Positions 42,406 through 51,599 of a stretch of DNA of 54,637 bases are shown one piece after another. This stretch comes from an uncultured Vampirovibrio sp. (GTDB lineage: Bacteria > Cyanobacteriota > Vampirovibrionia > Gastranaerophilales > Gastranaerophilaceae). The notes under the pieces were generated by a model. That model worked only from the letters and a program-made list of their open reading frames with translations, was not told the origin of the DNA and made no database searches. How positions within the stretch are numbered: position 1 is the first letter of the stretch; every line of letters begins with the position of its first letter. The DNA lies in contig CAJTNR010000008.1 in the NCBI GenBank assembly GCA_910577635.1, forward strand, positions 18,723 through 73,359, in the 5' to 3' direction. Position numbers and translations under genes: made by a program.

Positions 42406-44637
42406 TTATTTATCGTCCTTATTGTTTTTGGTTTTGTAATAATTTTTTCGTTTAGTATTTTTCGGCTGGTTGAGATTTTCTTTTTGCTGCAAGCGTCTCA
42501 CTGAATAGACATCATTAATTGATTGAACTTCAGAAATTACTTTTTTTAATGTATCAACTCCATCCAGTTCAATTCCAAGATCAATAATCCCAAATTTTCT
42601 GCCTTTAAGATAAGTATTAGAATAGATAATATTGATGTTTAAATCTCCTGTTTTCATTAGAATATCTCTTAATATTCCCATTCTATCCTGGCATTCGATT
42701 CTAATATGCGCCATATATTGAGCTTTTTTGACATCCTGCGACCAATTAATATCAATCATTCTTTCAGGTTCAATATTATAAAGGCATTTGCAATCCAGTC
42801 TGTGAACACTAACTCCTTTTGATTTTGTAATAACACCAATTATAGGCTCCCCTGGAATCGGAGAACAGCATTTAGCTAAAGACCATAATAATCCTTCAAG
42901 ACCTATAATATCATTCTTTTTATTTTTAGCTTTTCGATTCTGACGGGTGTTTTGTTCTTGCGCAAGTTGTTCGTCTGTTTTTGGTGCTTCATATTTTTTT
43001 AAAACATTAATAACCTTATGAACTGTGGTTTCGCCATAGCCCAGCGCTGCAAAAAGATCATCTTGAGATTTATAATTCATCTCTTTGGAAACTTTTTCAA
43101 TAAATCCTGCTTTAATAAACTCATCAAGACAGGCTTTTGTAAGTTCAAGTTCTAAATTAGTTTTTCCAAGTTGAATGTTATCTTCTCGATTAAATTTTTT
43201 AAACCATTGGCGGATTTTTGAACTTGCGTTTTTTGTAACAATAAAACTTAACCAATCGATTTTAGGCGCAAACTGTTTAGAAGTTAGAATTTCAACAATA
43301 TCTCCGTTTTTAAGTTTTGTATCTAATTGTGCAATTCGACCGTTAATCAAAGCTCCTACAGTTCTATGACCGACTTCTGTGTGGATTCTATAAGCAAAAT
43401 CTACAGGCGTTGAGTCTTTAGGAAGCTCAAAAACATCTCCGTTGGGGGTAAAAACAAAAACCTGGTCTTGAAAAAGATCGAATTTAACACTTTCTACAAA
43501 TTCTCTTGCATCTGTTGTATCTTCATCCAGTTCAATTACTTTTCTCATCCAGGAAAACTGCAAATCTTTTTTATTGTTTGCTTTAATTGAACCCGATTCT
43601 TTGTATCTCCAGTGTGCTGCCACCCCATACTCTGCTACTTCGTGCATTTTATGGGTTCTAATTTGAATTTCGACAGGCTTGTTTTTAGCTCCAATTACAG
43701 ATGTATGTAAAGAGCGGTACAAATTGCCTTTGGGCATTGCAATATAGTCTTTAAATCTATTGGGTATGGGTTTAAAAAGCTGGTGGATTATCCCTAAAAC
43801 CTGATAACAAACAGCTTCTGTATCGACTATAACTCTTACTGCTGTAATATCATACAATTGGTCAAAACTTACATTTAAACGCTCCATTTTGTTATAGATT
43901 GAATAATAATGCTTTGCCCTCCCTTTAATTGCTGCTTTGATTTTGTGCTTATCAAGTTCTTTTTTGATTGTTTCAATTAAAGCATTGACGGTTGAATCTC
44001 TCATAGCTTTAGTTTCAGCTACAAGTTTTGCAATTTCATAATATTTTTCAGGATTCAAGTATCTTAAAGATAAATCTTCAAGTTCTGCTTTAATTTTCCC
44101 CATTCCTAATCGATTAGCCAAAGGAGCAAAAATATCAATAGTTTCTTTGGCAATTTTTTTCTGCTTAACTGCTGTCATAAAAGACAATGTTCTCATATTG
44201 TGCAATCTATCGGCAAGTTTTAAAACGACAATTCTAATATCCTGCGCCATTGCAATAAACATTCGTCTAAAGTTCTCAGCCTGACGTTCTTCTTTTGATT
44301 TAAACTGATACTTGCTCAGTTTTGTCACCCCTTGAACAAGAACTACAACATCGGGACCAAATTTTTCCTCCATTTGAGTTGCTGTAGTTTCTGTATCTTC
44401 AAGAATATCATGCAAAAAAGCAGCAATAATTGTATCTTTATCAAATTTTAAATCAACAAGAATTTTTGCAACCTCGACAGGATGAATTATGTAAGGCTCT
44501 TGGGAAATTCGGTATTGACCGTCATGGAGTTTTAAAGCCCATAAATAAGCAGACTCAATCTGAGCAATATCTTCTTTTGTTCTTTTTTGTTTAATTAGTT
44601 CTTGTTTAATTTCGTCAAATGTTTTTTGATATGTCAT
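42406..44637 (-). CDS. RelA/SpoT family (p)ppGpp synthetase/hydrolase
   Basis: 743 aa. Domains in order: HD hydrolase (about 30-180, HDGQYRISQEPYIIHP, AAFLHDILEDT, KLADRLHNMRTL), synthetase (KGRAKHYYSIYNKM, YDITAVRVIVD, RSLHTSVIG), TGS (VFVFTPNGDVFELPKDSTPVDFAY), a helical region and a C-terminal ACT (HIRIECQDRMGILRDIL). Both catalytic halves look intact, so it should be a dual Rel enzyme controlling the stringent response. The strongly basic C-terminus (KNTKRKNYYKTKNNK) is an addition. Confidence 0.95.
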   Translation of the reverse strand: MTYQKTFDEIKQELIKQKRTKEDIAQIESAYLWALKLHDGQYRISQEPYIIHPVEVAKILVDLKFDKDTIIAAFLHDILEDTETTATQMEEKFGPDVVVLVQGVTKLSKYQFKSKEERQAENFRRMFIAMAQDIRIVVLKLADRLHNMRTLSFMTAVKQKKIAKETIDIFAPLANRLGMGKIKAELEDLSLRYLNPEKYYEIAKLVAETKAMRDSTVNALIETIKKELDKHKIKAAIKGRAKHYYSIYNKMERLNVSFDQLYDITAVRVIVDTEAVCYQVLGIIHQLFKPIPNRFKDYIAMPKGNLYRSLHTSVIGAKNKPVEIQIRTHKMHEVAEYGVAAHWRYKESGSIKANNKKDLQFSWMRKVIELDEDTTDAREFVESVKFDLFQDQVFVFTPNGDVFELPKDSTPVDFAYRIHTEVGHRTVGALINGRIAQLDTKLKNGDIVEILTSKQFAPKIDWLSFIVTKNASSKIRQWFKKFNREDNIQLGKTNLELELTKACLDEFIKAGFIEKVSKEMNYKSQDDLFAALGYGETTVHKVINVLKKYEAPKTDEQLAQEQNTRQNRKAKNKKNDIIGLEGLLWSLAKCCSPIPGEPIIGVITKSKGVSVHRLDCKCLYNIEPERMIDINWSQDVKKAQYMAHIRIECQDRMGILRDILMKTGDLNINIIYSNTYLKGRKFGIIDLGIELDGVDTLKKVISEVQSINDVYSVRRLQQKENLNQPKNTKRKNYYKTKNNKDDK

Positions 44638-44659
44638 AAATTTCTCGATTTTTATAATG

Positions 44660-44668
44660 ATTATAACA
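44660..44668 (-). promoter_or_regulatory. Extended -10 promoter of relA/spoT
   Basis: Minus-strand TGTTATAAT, identical to the string at the end of every CRISPR repeat. Start predicted near 44653, with a leader of about 16 nt. Confidence 0.55.
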
Positions 44669-44705
44669 CTATATTGATATTTGCGATATAATTATTCTAA
44701 AAAAC

Positions 44706-44978
44706 ATGGAACAGAATATAAATAATATTGAAAAACTAAAAGAAATAATTGCCAAAAATTCTAAATTTAGAATAAAAGTTGCTGCTAATTCTAAGAATAA
44801 TTCTATTGACTTTACAGATGAATTAATTAAAATAAAGATAACAGTGCCTCCAATTGAAGGCAGAGCAAATAAAGCAGTTATAGAATTCTTAAGCAAGACT
44901 TTAAAAATTCCTAAGTCTAGAATAAGAATAATCAGCGGAGAAAAATCTTCTATTAAAACAATTCAAGTTATGATGTGA
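44706..44978 (+). CDS. YggU/DUF167 (UPF0235) protein
   Basis: 90 aa. FRIKVAANSKNNSI, LIKIKITVPPIEGRANKAVIEFLSKTLKIPKSRIRIISGEKSSIKTI is the full DUF167 signature. Small cytoplasmic protein of unknown function. A TATAAT box (44687-44692) 13 nt before the ATG leaves about 7 nt of leader and no Shine-Dalgarno sequence. Confidence 0.92.
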   Translation: MEQNINNIEKLKEIIAKNSKFRIKVAANSKNNSIDFTDELIKIKITVPPIEGRANKAVIEFLSKTLKIPKSRIRIISGEKSSIKTIQVMM

Positions 44979-45019
44979 ATAAATAATATTTTTAAATATT
45001 GTTTCTAATTGTAAAGAAG

Positions 45020-45028
45020 TGTTATAAT
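45020..45028 (+). promoter_or_regulatory. Extended -10 promoter of the GGDEF/HD-GYP gene
   Basis: TGTTATAAT, again identical to the CRISPR-repeat 3' end. The leader is about 65 nt and contains AGAGGTAAGG near the start codon. Confidence 0.6.
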
Positions 45029-45101
45029 TTTTGCGACAAAATAGCATTTTTTTTATTCATAGGGTTTAAACTAAATAAAACAAAACGTAGAGGTAAGGTA
45101 A

Positions 45102-46940
45102 GTGGATTCAAACAAAACAAAAGTCGATACAAGTAAGTCCCCTGCTGGAGCTGTCGCAGGCGGCAAATCAACCAATCCTATTGATATAACACGAATAATG
45201 CCAATTAATACAAGGACTACTCCTAATAGGATGTATAACAATTATTCAGGAACTTTTACCAAACCTGGTGATATAAATTTTATTGAGATGATAAGTTCTT
45301 TGAATAATTCCTTTGTAGAACAAATAGATTCTGTCAATTTGTTCTATGCAATTCATAACAACATAAGAACTAAAACAAACTTAAACTTTTCTGCCCTCGG
45401 GCTTTACAATAAAGATTCTAATTATATAAATGTTAAGTTAATTAACAAAGCCGGAACTTCTTATAATTCTAAAATCTTAATGAGTGAAACTGAAAATCTT
45501 ATTATAAAGGCTTTTAGTGAAGCTACAATTATTACAACAACAGATAGCAGCTATCTTAAGATTAACTATTTAAACAATGCCCCGACTCATATTATCCCTT
45601 TAATGGTTTTTAATGAGTGTCTCGGGGTTATGATTTTTTCTGATAATAACAACAGTCATTTTCTTGATTTGTATAAATTGATTGCAAATTATTATGCAAT
45701 TTTTTATAAAAATCGTATTCTTGTGGACTTGGTTGGCAAAAACACGGATACTGATTCTTTGACCGGTTTATCAACCCATAAAAAACTTCAAGAAGACTTA
45801 GCAAGTGAAATTGCTCATTGTACAGATGAGGAAAAAAACCTTGCTTTCTGTATTTTTGATATTGCAAATATTTCTGAAATTAATAATGAATTAGGTCATG
45901 CTAAAGGGGACCTTGTAATTAAAGAAGTTGCTAAAAAAATTAAGAAAAATGTTAGAAATACTGATATTCTCGGTCGTTATGGCGGGGATGAGATTGCTAT
46001 AATTATGAGCGATACCTCAATAGAAGAAGCTAAGTATGTGTGCGAGTTTTTACTCTATAACCTCTCTTGTACGATGTTTGACGACTTAGGACAGCTCAAG
46101 TTCTCCTGCGGGATTTCAATGTTTCCACACTCGACAATCAAACAGGAAAAACTGACAATTTTAGCTGAACAAGCTCTTTATATTGCTAAAAGCAAAAGAA
46201 GTTCTTCCGGTCAATCGGAAATTGTTACAACAAATGATTACAACTTCTGGGATGATGAAGCACTTAAGTGTTTTGCCCACATTCTAACCAAAAAACACGC
46301 TTCAATTGGAATTAACATTGAAGATGAGCTTATTGATCAGTTTCATAGTGAAAAAATAACATCTAACGATCATATGCTTGATGTTGTATCTTCTTTAGCT
46401 GCGGCAATTGATGCTAAAGACACTTATACAAAAGGTCACAGCGCTTCTGTTTCAAGATACTCAGAAGCTCTTGCAAGAGCAATTAATCTTCCTTCTGATG
46501 ATGTTGAAAGAATTAAATTAGGAGCATTATTGCACGATGTTGGAAAAATCGGCATTCCTGAACAAATTCTAAGAAAACCAACTGCTCTATCTGATGATGA
46601 ATGGTCAATAATGAAACAGCATCCTTCAATTGGGGCGGATAAAGTTTTAAAGCCTAATAAATCCTTACATGATTTAATCCCTATTGTTAAATATCACCAT
46701 GAACATATTGACGGATCTGGTTATCCATATGGATTAAAGGGGGATGAAATTCCGCTGTCGGCGAGAATTGTAGCTATTGCTGATGCTTATCATGCGCTTA
46801 TTTCCGATAGACCTTACAGAAAAGGTTTATCAGTTAAAAAAGCTTGTGAGATTCTAAAGATGGGCGCTGGTGTTCAATGGGATAAAAAACTCGTAAGACA
46901 ATTTATAATCATTGCACCAAGTCTTGCAACAAATATATAA
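45102..46940 (+). CDS. GAF-like/GGDEF/HD-GYP signalling protein (c-di-GMP)
   Basis: 612 aa. A polar N-terminus is followed by a GAF-like sensor (about 65-200), a GGDEF domain with DTDSLTGL and GRYGGDEIAIIM (catalytic GGDE kept, last F replaced by I), and a C-terminal HD-GYP domain with AAAIDAKDTYTKGHS, LLHDVGKIGIP and YHHEHIDGSGYPYGLKGDEIP. It could both make and break c-di-GMP, or use GGDEF as a GTP sensor. No transmembrane helix, so cytosolic. The start codon is GTG at 45102; no ATG fits. Confidence 0.94.
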   Translation: MDSNKTKVDTSKSPAGAVAGGKSTNPIDITRIMPINTRTTPNRMYNNYSGTFTKPGDINFIEMISSLNNSFVEQIDSVNLFYAIHNNIRTKTNLNFSALGLYNKDSNYINVKLINKAGTSYNSKILMSETENLIIKAFSEATIITTTDSSYLKINYLNNAPTHIIPLMVFNECLGVMIFSDNNNSHFLDLYKLIANYYAIFYKNRILVDLVGKNTDTDSLTGLSTHKKLQEDLASEIAHCTDEEKNLAFCIFDIANISEINNELGHAKGDLVIKEVAKKIKKNVRNTDILGRYGGDEIAIIMSDTSIEEAKYVCEFLLYNLSCTMFDDLGQLKFSCGISMFPHSTIKQEKLTILAEQALYIAKSKRSSSGQSEIVTTNDYNFWDDEALKCFAHILTKKHASIGINIEDELIDQFHSEKITSNDHMLDVVSSLAAAIDAKDTYTKGHSASVSRYSEALARAINLPSDDVERIKLGALLHDVGKIGIPEQILRKPTALSDDEWSIMKQHPSIGADKVLKPNKSLHDLIPIVKYHHEHIDGSGYPYGLKGDEIPLSARIVAIADAYHALISDRPYRKGLSVKKACEILKMGAGVQWDKKLVRQFIIIAPSLATNI

Positions 46941-47053
46941 AGTTGTTATTAAATTTTCTCTTTTGTACTTTAGAACTTTCTTTTTATCCTAAACCTAAAA
47001 AAGAGTTGTTAATTATTGTTTTTTTAAGCCGTAGGAAGTTTTTAAAAAATACT

Positions 47054-47083
47054 GTGATAATTCAGCTATTGAATCACTTTTTT
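47054..47083 (+). terminator. Intrinsic terminator after the GGDEF/HD-GYP gene
   Basis: GTGAT-aa-TTCA pairs with TGAATCAC around a short loop (47054-47077), followed by a T6 tract (47078-47083). Confidence 0.65.
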
Positions 47084-47816
47084 ATTTATAAATTGAGTTT
47101 TTAAACCCGAGTTTTGCTAAAAAATATCCGATTGAAACCCCGATAACCCCTAAGCCATATTTAATTGAAGCTGCAAAAGAAATCGAGCTCATATCTTTAA
47201 AGTATTTGCAAGGACAGGAAATTTCTCCAATTGAATAATTGTTGTAGCAAATTAATGATAGAAGCTGGTTGTCAAAGATAAAATCATTATCCAGGGATTC
47301 AAAATCGATTTTTTCAAGAACATGGCTGCTGTATGCTCTGTATCCGCTATGGTATTCTGATAATTTTTTTTTAAGCAATAAATTTTGAAAATTAGTTAAT
47401 AATCTGTTAAAAAAATACTTGTATCGGGGCATTTTAGACCTCCATGCGCTATTGAGGAGCACTCTTGAAGCTATAGCACAATCATAAACTCCGCTTGCAA
47501 CCATTGAAGCTAGTGATACAGCTAATTTTGGGTCGTATTGATTATCAGGATGCAGCATTACAATAACAGAATCCTTATCCTTAAGAGCTTCTTTGTAACA
47601 GGTTTTTTGATTAGCGCCATAGCCAAGGTTTTTATTGTGCACAATGGTTTCAATTCCAAGTTCTTTTGCAATTTCAACTGTTTTATCAATCGAACAATCA
47701 TCAACCAGAATAATTCTATCAACAATAGTTTTATCAATTCCTTGATATACGTCATAAAGCGTGCTTTGAGCATTATAAGCAGGCATTATGACTATAATTT
47801 TTTTATTGTTTAACAA
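47082..47816 (-). CDS. Family 2 glycosyltransferase (DPM1/WcaA-like)
   Basis: 244 aa. IIVIMPAYNAQSTL, RIILVDDCSIDKTVEIA, HNKNLGYGANQKTCYKEAL and MLHPDNQYDP (variant DxD) are GT-A fold motifs of the dolichol-phosphate-mannose synthase type. The C-terminal hydrophobic stretch (YGLGVIGVSIGYFLAKLGF) may touch the membrane. The start is probably TTG (47816), with AAGG 7 nt upstream; the next ATG would delete the first beta strand. It follows aspS by 2 bp. Confidence 0.88.
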   Translation of the reverse strand: MLNNKKIIVIMPAYNAQSTLYDVYQGIDKTIVDRIILVDDCSIDKTVEIAKELGIETIVHNKNLGYGANQKTCYKEALKDKDSVIVMLHPDNQYDPKLAVSLASMVASGVYDCAIASRVLLNSAWRSKMPRYKYFFNRLLTNFQNLLLKKKLSEYHSGYRAYSSHVLEKIDFESLDNDFIFDNQLLSLICYNNYSIGEISCPCKYFKDMSSISFAASIKYGLGVIGVSIGYFLAKLGFKNSIYK

Positions 47817-47818
47817 AA

Positions 47819-49594
47819 TTATACCTTAGGCAAGTTTCTAAGCTTTAAGTGCAGTTCTCGTAACTGTTCTTCACTGGCGCTTGAAGGTGCGTTGGTCATA
47901 AGGTCTTTAGCTTGCGAGTTTTTCGGAAAAGCAATAACTTCTCTTATTGAATTTGCTCTTAGCAACAATGCTACAAGTCTATCTAATCCAATAGCCAAAC
48001 CGCCGTGTGGAGGGGTTCCGTATTTAAACGCATCAATCATAAATTCGAATTTTTCTTTAATATCTTCTTCAGATAATCCAAGAGCCTTGAATACTTTTCT
48101 TTGAATCTCAGAATCGTGAATTCTAATTGAGCCTCCGCCTAATTCATTGCCGTTGTAGATAATATCATAAGCAATAGATTTTACGTTTCCTTTATCGGTT
48201 TCAAGCTTGTCAATGTCTTCTAGAGAGGGCATTGTAAAAGGATGATGAACGGATTTATAGCTGTTGTCCTCATAGTTGTATTCAAATAGCGGAAAATCAA
48301 CGACCCACAATAAATCGTGTTTAGATTTATCTATTAAATTTAGTTTTTCACCAAAGTAGAGTCTGAATCTTCCTAAAACATCAAAAACAACCTGGGGCAA
48401 ATCTGCTACAAAAAAGACAATATCACCATTTTGAGCCTGTGCTCTTGATCGGATTTCATTAATTTGATTATCATTTAAGAATTTTAATACAGGAGACTTA
48501 ACACTTCCGTCTTCTAAATAGGTAATCCAGGCTAAACCTTTAGCACCAAAGGAAATCGCAAGGTTTCTAATGTCATCCATTTCTTTTCTTGAATAATTTG
48601 CAATTCCCGGGATTTTAATCGCTCTAACTGTACCGCCTTTAGCAATCACTGCTTTAAAAGCTTCAAATGTTGATTGTTCCATGATGTCTGAAACATTGAA
48701 TAACTCCAGACCAAAACGGGTGTCGGGTTTATCAGAGCCAAATCTATCCATTGCTTCTTTGTAAGTAATTCTTCTAAAGGGAGGCTTAACTTCAACTCCT
48801 GCAGCAAGAAATGCTTCTTGAATCAATCCTTCTGTCATGTTAATAACATCTTCTTGACCAACAAAAGACATCTCCATATCAACCTGGGTAAACTCTGGCT
48901 GTCTGTCTGCTCTTAGGTCTTCGTCTCTAAAACACTTTGCAATTTGGTAGTATTTTTCAAACCCTGAAACCATTAAGAGTTGTTTAAAAATTTGGGGTGA
49001 TTGAGGAAGCGCATAGAACTTTCCGTCATGGATTCTTGAAGGAACAAGGTAGTCTCTTGCGCCTTCGGGTGTTGCTTTAATTAGAATCGGGGTTTCAACT
49101 TCAATAAAATCAAGCTTATTTAAGTAGTTTCTTATTGCAGTTACGATATTATGACGAAGGCGGAAATTGTTAACCATTTTTTCTCTTCTTAAGTCTAAAT
49201 ATCGGTACTTGAGCCTGATATCCTCAGAAACATTGTCATCATCCAATACAAAAGGCAATGTTTGAGCACTTGATAGGATATTAACTTTTTTAGGATACAT
49301 TTCAATTGTGCCGGTTTTTAGTTTTTCATTAATCGTATCTTGGGGGCGTTTTGAAACCTCTCCTTCAACTTGGATAACATATTCAGGTTTAATTTTTGAT
49401 AAAACGCTGTGAACCTCAGGGTTGATCTGAGGATCTGCAACGAGTTGAAAAAGCCCTGTTTTATCTCGTAATTCAACAAAAATAATCCCGCCTAAGTCTC
49501 TTATTGTACTTGCCCAGCCTGCTAAAAGCGCATTTTGTCCGATACTATTTTCGCTTAATTCCGTGCAGCTTTGTTTTTTATATGTTAATTCCAT
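47819..49594 (-). CDS. aspS: Aspartyl-tRNA synthetase, bacterial type
   Basis: 591 aa class IIb synthetase. It has an OB-fold anticodon-binding domain (LLAGWASTIRDLGGIIFVELRDKTG), catalytic motif 2 CFRDEDLRADRQPEFTQVDMEMSF, a GAD insertion domain (about 300-420) and motif 3 GGLAIGLDRLVALL. With GatB encoded in the same genome it may be non-discriminating and help make Asn-tRNA; sequence alone does not settle that. GAGGG precedes the ATG. Confidence 0.97.
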   Translation of the reverse strand: MELTYKKQSCTELSENSIGQNALLAGWASTIRDLGGIIFVELRDKTGLFQLVADPQINPEVHSVLSKIKPEYVIQVEGEVSKRPQDTINEKLKTGTIEMYPKKVNILSSAQTLPFVLDDDNVSEDIRLKYRYLDLRREKMVNNFRLRHNIVTAIRNYLNKLDFIEVETPILIKATPEGARDYLVPSRIHDGKFYALPQSPQIFKQLLMVSGFEKYYQIAKCFRDEDLRADRQPEFTQVDMEMSFVGQEDVINMTEGLIQEAFLAAGVEVKPPFRRITYKEAMDRFGSDKPDTRFGLELFNVSDIMEQSTFEAFKAVIAKGGTVRAIKIPGIANYSRKEMDDIRNLAISFGAKGLAWITYLEDGSVKSPVLKFLNDNQINEIRSRAQAQNGDIVFFVADLPQVVFDVLGRFRLYFGEKLNLIDKSKHDLLWVVDFPLFEYNYEDNSYKSVHHPFTMPSLEDIDKLETDKGNVKSIAYDIIYNGNELGGGSIRIHDSEIQRKVFKALGLSEEDIKEKFEFMIDAFKYGTPPHGGLAIGLDRLVALLLRANSIREVIAFPKNSQAKDLMTNAPSSASEEQLRELHLKLRNLPKV

Positions 49595-49662
49595 AATTTC
49601 CCTCTTAATTAAATTTTATTTACAATAATTATAGAATAAAAATATAATTTTAGACAAATTTT

Positions 49663-50130
49663 TTATTTTTTCATTAATTCATCAATCGAATTAGGATATT
49701 TATTAAAAGGACTGTTTTTGCTCTCAGTTAAAATTTTATCCTCAATTTCTCTTATTCCATTATTAATATTTTCTTTTGTGCGTACAGCTTTTTGTTTTTG
49801 AATATACTCATTTTTGCTTAGTGTTCCTTCAAAATCAATGTTTTCTCTTATCATTGGAGTAAAATTTACCTGAGCGCAATACACTCCTATTGTTTTTAAA
49901 GCCGGGTTATCATATATTGAATTTCTTGTATTATCCATTAAAAATATTTCATAAGCTCTGTCTTTAGGGGTTTGTTCTTTGATTGTTGTTTCAAGATCTT
50001 TTAATTGCTTAATAAATTCTGCTCTTTGTTTTTCATTAAGGCTTTCGATAACCGCTTTTGTTTCTTTTGTTCTTGAATAATAGCATGAACCCTTAAAACT
50101 GTTGCGTGTGTTAATGTTTTGTATCTTCAT
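49663..50130 (-). CDS. Hypothetical protein with N-terminal FKG motif
   Basis: 155 aa, MKIQNINTRNSFKGSCYYSRTKE followed by a helical, charged body. Not recognised. The short N-terminus resembles MRIQPVIGR (29974) and QVNFKGG (40359): a basic start and an aromatic-Lys/Glu-Gly/Ser motif within 35 residues. A very strong RBS, AAGGGGG, precedes the ATG. Possibly a lineage sorting or surface motif; inference. Confidence 0.75.
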   Translation of the reverse strand: MKIQNINTRNSFKGSCYYSRTKETKAVIESLNEKQRAEFIKQLKDLETTIKEQTPKDRAYEIFLMDNTRNSIYDNPALKTIGVYCAQVNFTPMIRENIDFEGTLSKNEYIQKQKAVRTKENINNGIREIEDKILTESKNSPFNKYPNSIDELMKK

Positions 50131-50179
50131 AAATACCCCCTTATTCTAAGCTTTTTTATATAATACTTGTGATAATTTT

Positions 50180-50212
50180 TTTTGTATATTTTACAAACTA
50201 AAATATACAAAA
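50180..50212. repeat. Perfect 14-bp inverted repeat upstream of metK
   Basis: Bases 50180-50193 pair perfectly with 50199-50212 around CAAAC. The arms read TTTTGTATATTTTA and its complement, A/T only apart from one G-C pair. It lies between the divergent FKG-type gene and the metK promoter (-35 at 50221). An operator for a dimeric regulator is more likely than a terminator, because no T-tract follows. Confidence 0.9.
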
Positions 50213-50220
50213 CTTAATAT

Positions 50221-50249
50221 TTGGTTTTCGTTTTATTTTGTACTAAAAT
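50221..50249 (+). promoter_or_regulatory. metK promoter
   Basis: TTGGTT (50221-50226), 17 bp, TAAAAT (50244-50249), giving a start near 50256 and a 64-nt leader. Confidence 0.6.
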
Positions 50250-50255
50250 ATTGTA

Positions 50256-50319
50256 GAGGTACAATACCGGGTCGGAATTAAAAACCTTACCGGTTGGATA
50301 TAAATTAAGGAGATAAAAA
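50256..50319 (+). promoter_or_regulatory. Structured metK leader, candidate translational riboswitch
   Basis: The leader has two competing pairings. ACCGG near 50266-50270 can pair with CCGGT near 50293-50297. CCTTA near 50288-50292 can pair with TAAGG of the Shine-Dalgarno region (AATTAAGGAG). Both use the CCTTACCGGT block, so closing the first helix would leave the ribosome site open and the second would cover it. A short GGTA-caa-TACC hairpin also overlaps. It does not show the SAM-I core motifs. Location before metK suggests SAM sensing; that is inference. Confidence 0.45.
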
Positions 50320-51588
50320 ATGACGCTTAAAAATTTTCTATTTACTTCAGAATCGGTTACTGAAGGACATCCGGATAAAGTTTGTGATCAGATTTCAGAT
50401 GCTATCTTAGATGAGTTTTTAACTAAGGATCCAAAATCCCGTGTTGCTGCCGAAACAACTGTTACAACAGGATTAGCTCTTGTTTGCGGGGAAATTACCT
50501 CTAATTGCTATGTTGATATTCCTTCAATTGTTCGAAATACAATAAAATCAATAGGATATAACGGTGAAGAAGGCGGGGGGTTTGATTATAAAACCTGTGC
50601 TGTTTTAACTTCAATAGATGAACAGTCAAGCGATATTGCAGGGGGTGTTAATAAAGCACTTGAAGCAAGAGAGGATAACTCCGATACATCAAAAGATGAA
50701 ACTCTTGATATCGGGGCAGGTGATCAAGGGATTATGTTTGGTTTTGCCTGTGATGAAACCCCTGAACTTATGCCTTTACCTATATCCTTAGCGCATAAAC
50801 TTGCTTATAGACTAGCTGAGGTTAGAAAACACAAACTGGTTGACTATTTAAGACCAGACGGCAAAAGCCAGGTTAGTGTTGAATATGTTGATGGAAAACC
50901 CAAAAGAATTGATACAATTGTAATTTCAACCCAGCATGACCCTATAGTTAATGGTGAAGTTGATAATCAAAAAATCCAGCAGATTATAAGAAATGATATT
51001 ATTAATCTTGTAATTAAACCGGTTTTTGAAAACTACGAGGTAAAACCGGATGAGTCTACAAAATATTTAATTAATCCTTCAGGAAGATTTGTAATAGGAG
51101 GCCCCCAGGGAGATGCCGGACTTACAGGAAGAAAAATAATCGTTGATACCTATGGCGGCTATGCTCGACACGGTGGCGGTGCGTTTTCAGGCAAAGATCC
51201 AACCAAAGTTGACAGATCAGCTGCTTATGCTGCCCGCTGGGTTGCTAAAAACATTGTCAGGGCAGGACTTGCAAAAAAATGTGAGATTGAATTAGCTTAT
51301 GCAATAGGAAAATCACAGCCTGTGTCAATTCTTGTTGATACTTTTAATACAGGTATAATTGATGATGAAAAGCTTTCTAGTATAGTTTCTCAAACTTTTG
51401 ATTTAAGACCTGCTGCAATTATTGAGCAGTTTGATTTAAGAAACCTGCCTTTAAAAAATGGCGGAAAATTCTATCAAAAATTAGCTGCATATGGTCATGT
51501 CGGAAGGGAAGATTTTATAATCCCCTGGGAACAAACCCAAATGGCTGAAACTTTAGCTGAAAAAGCCAGAGAACTTGTTAATTGTTAA
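50320..51588 (+). CDS. metK: S-adenosylmethionine synthetase
   Basis: 422 aa. It makes SAM from ATP and methionine. The signature TSESVTEGHPDKVCDQISDAILDEFL, DIGAGDQGIMFGFACDET and GGGAFSGKDPTKVDRSAAYAARW are complete. An extra Gly-rich segment GEEGGGFDYKT precedes the CAVL strand, within normal variation. RBS AAGGAG 7 nt upstream. Regulation is suggested by the structured leader and the inverted repeat upstream. Confidence 0.98.
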   Translation: MTLKNFLFTSESVTEGHPDKVCDQISDAILDEFLTKDPKSRVAAETTVTTGLALVCGEITSNCYVDIPSIVRNTIKSIGYNGEEGGGFDYKTCAVLTSIDEQSSDIAGGVNKALEAREDNSDTSKDETLDIGAGDQGIMFGFACDETPELMPLPISLAHKLAYRLAEVRKHKLVDYLRPDGKSQVSVEYVDGKPKRIDTIVISTQHDPIVNGEVDNQKIQQIIRNDIINLVIKPVFENYEVKPDESTKYLINPSGRFVIGGPQGDAGLTGRKIIVDTYGGYARHGGGAFSGKDPTKVDRSAAYAARWVAKNIVRAGLAKKCEIELAYAIGKSQPVSILVDTFNTGIIDDEKLSSIVSQTFDLRPAAIIEQFDLRNLPLKNGGKFYQKLAAYGHVGREDFIIPWEQTQMAETLAEKARELVNC

Positions 51589-51599
51589 GAAATTTTAAT

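Noticed and set aside
50256..50319. SAM-I (S-box) riboswitch before metK
   Set aside because: The S-box core motifs and four-way junction are absent and the leader is too short (about 64 nt).
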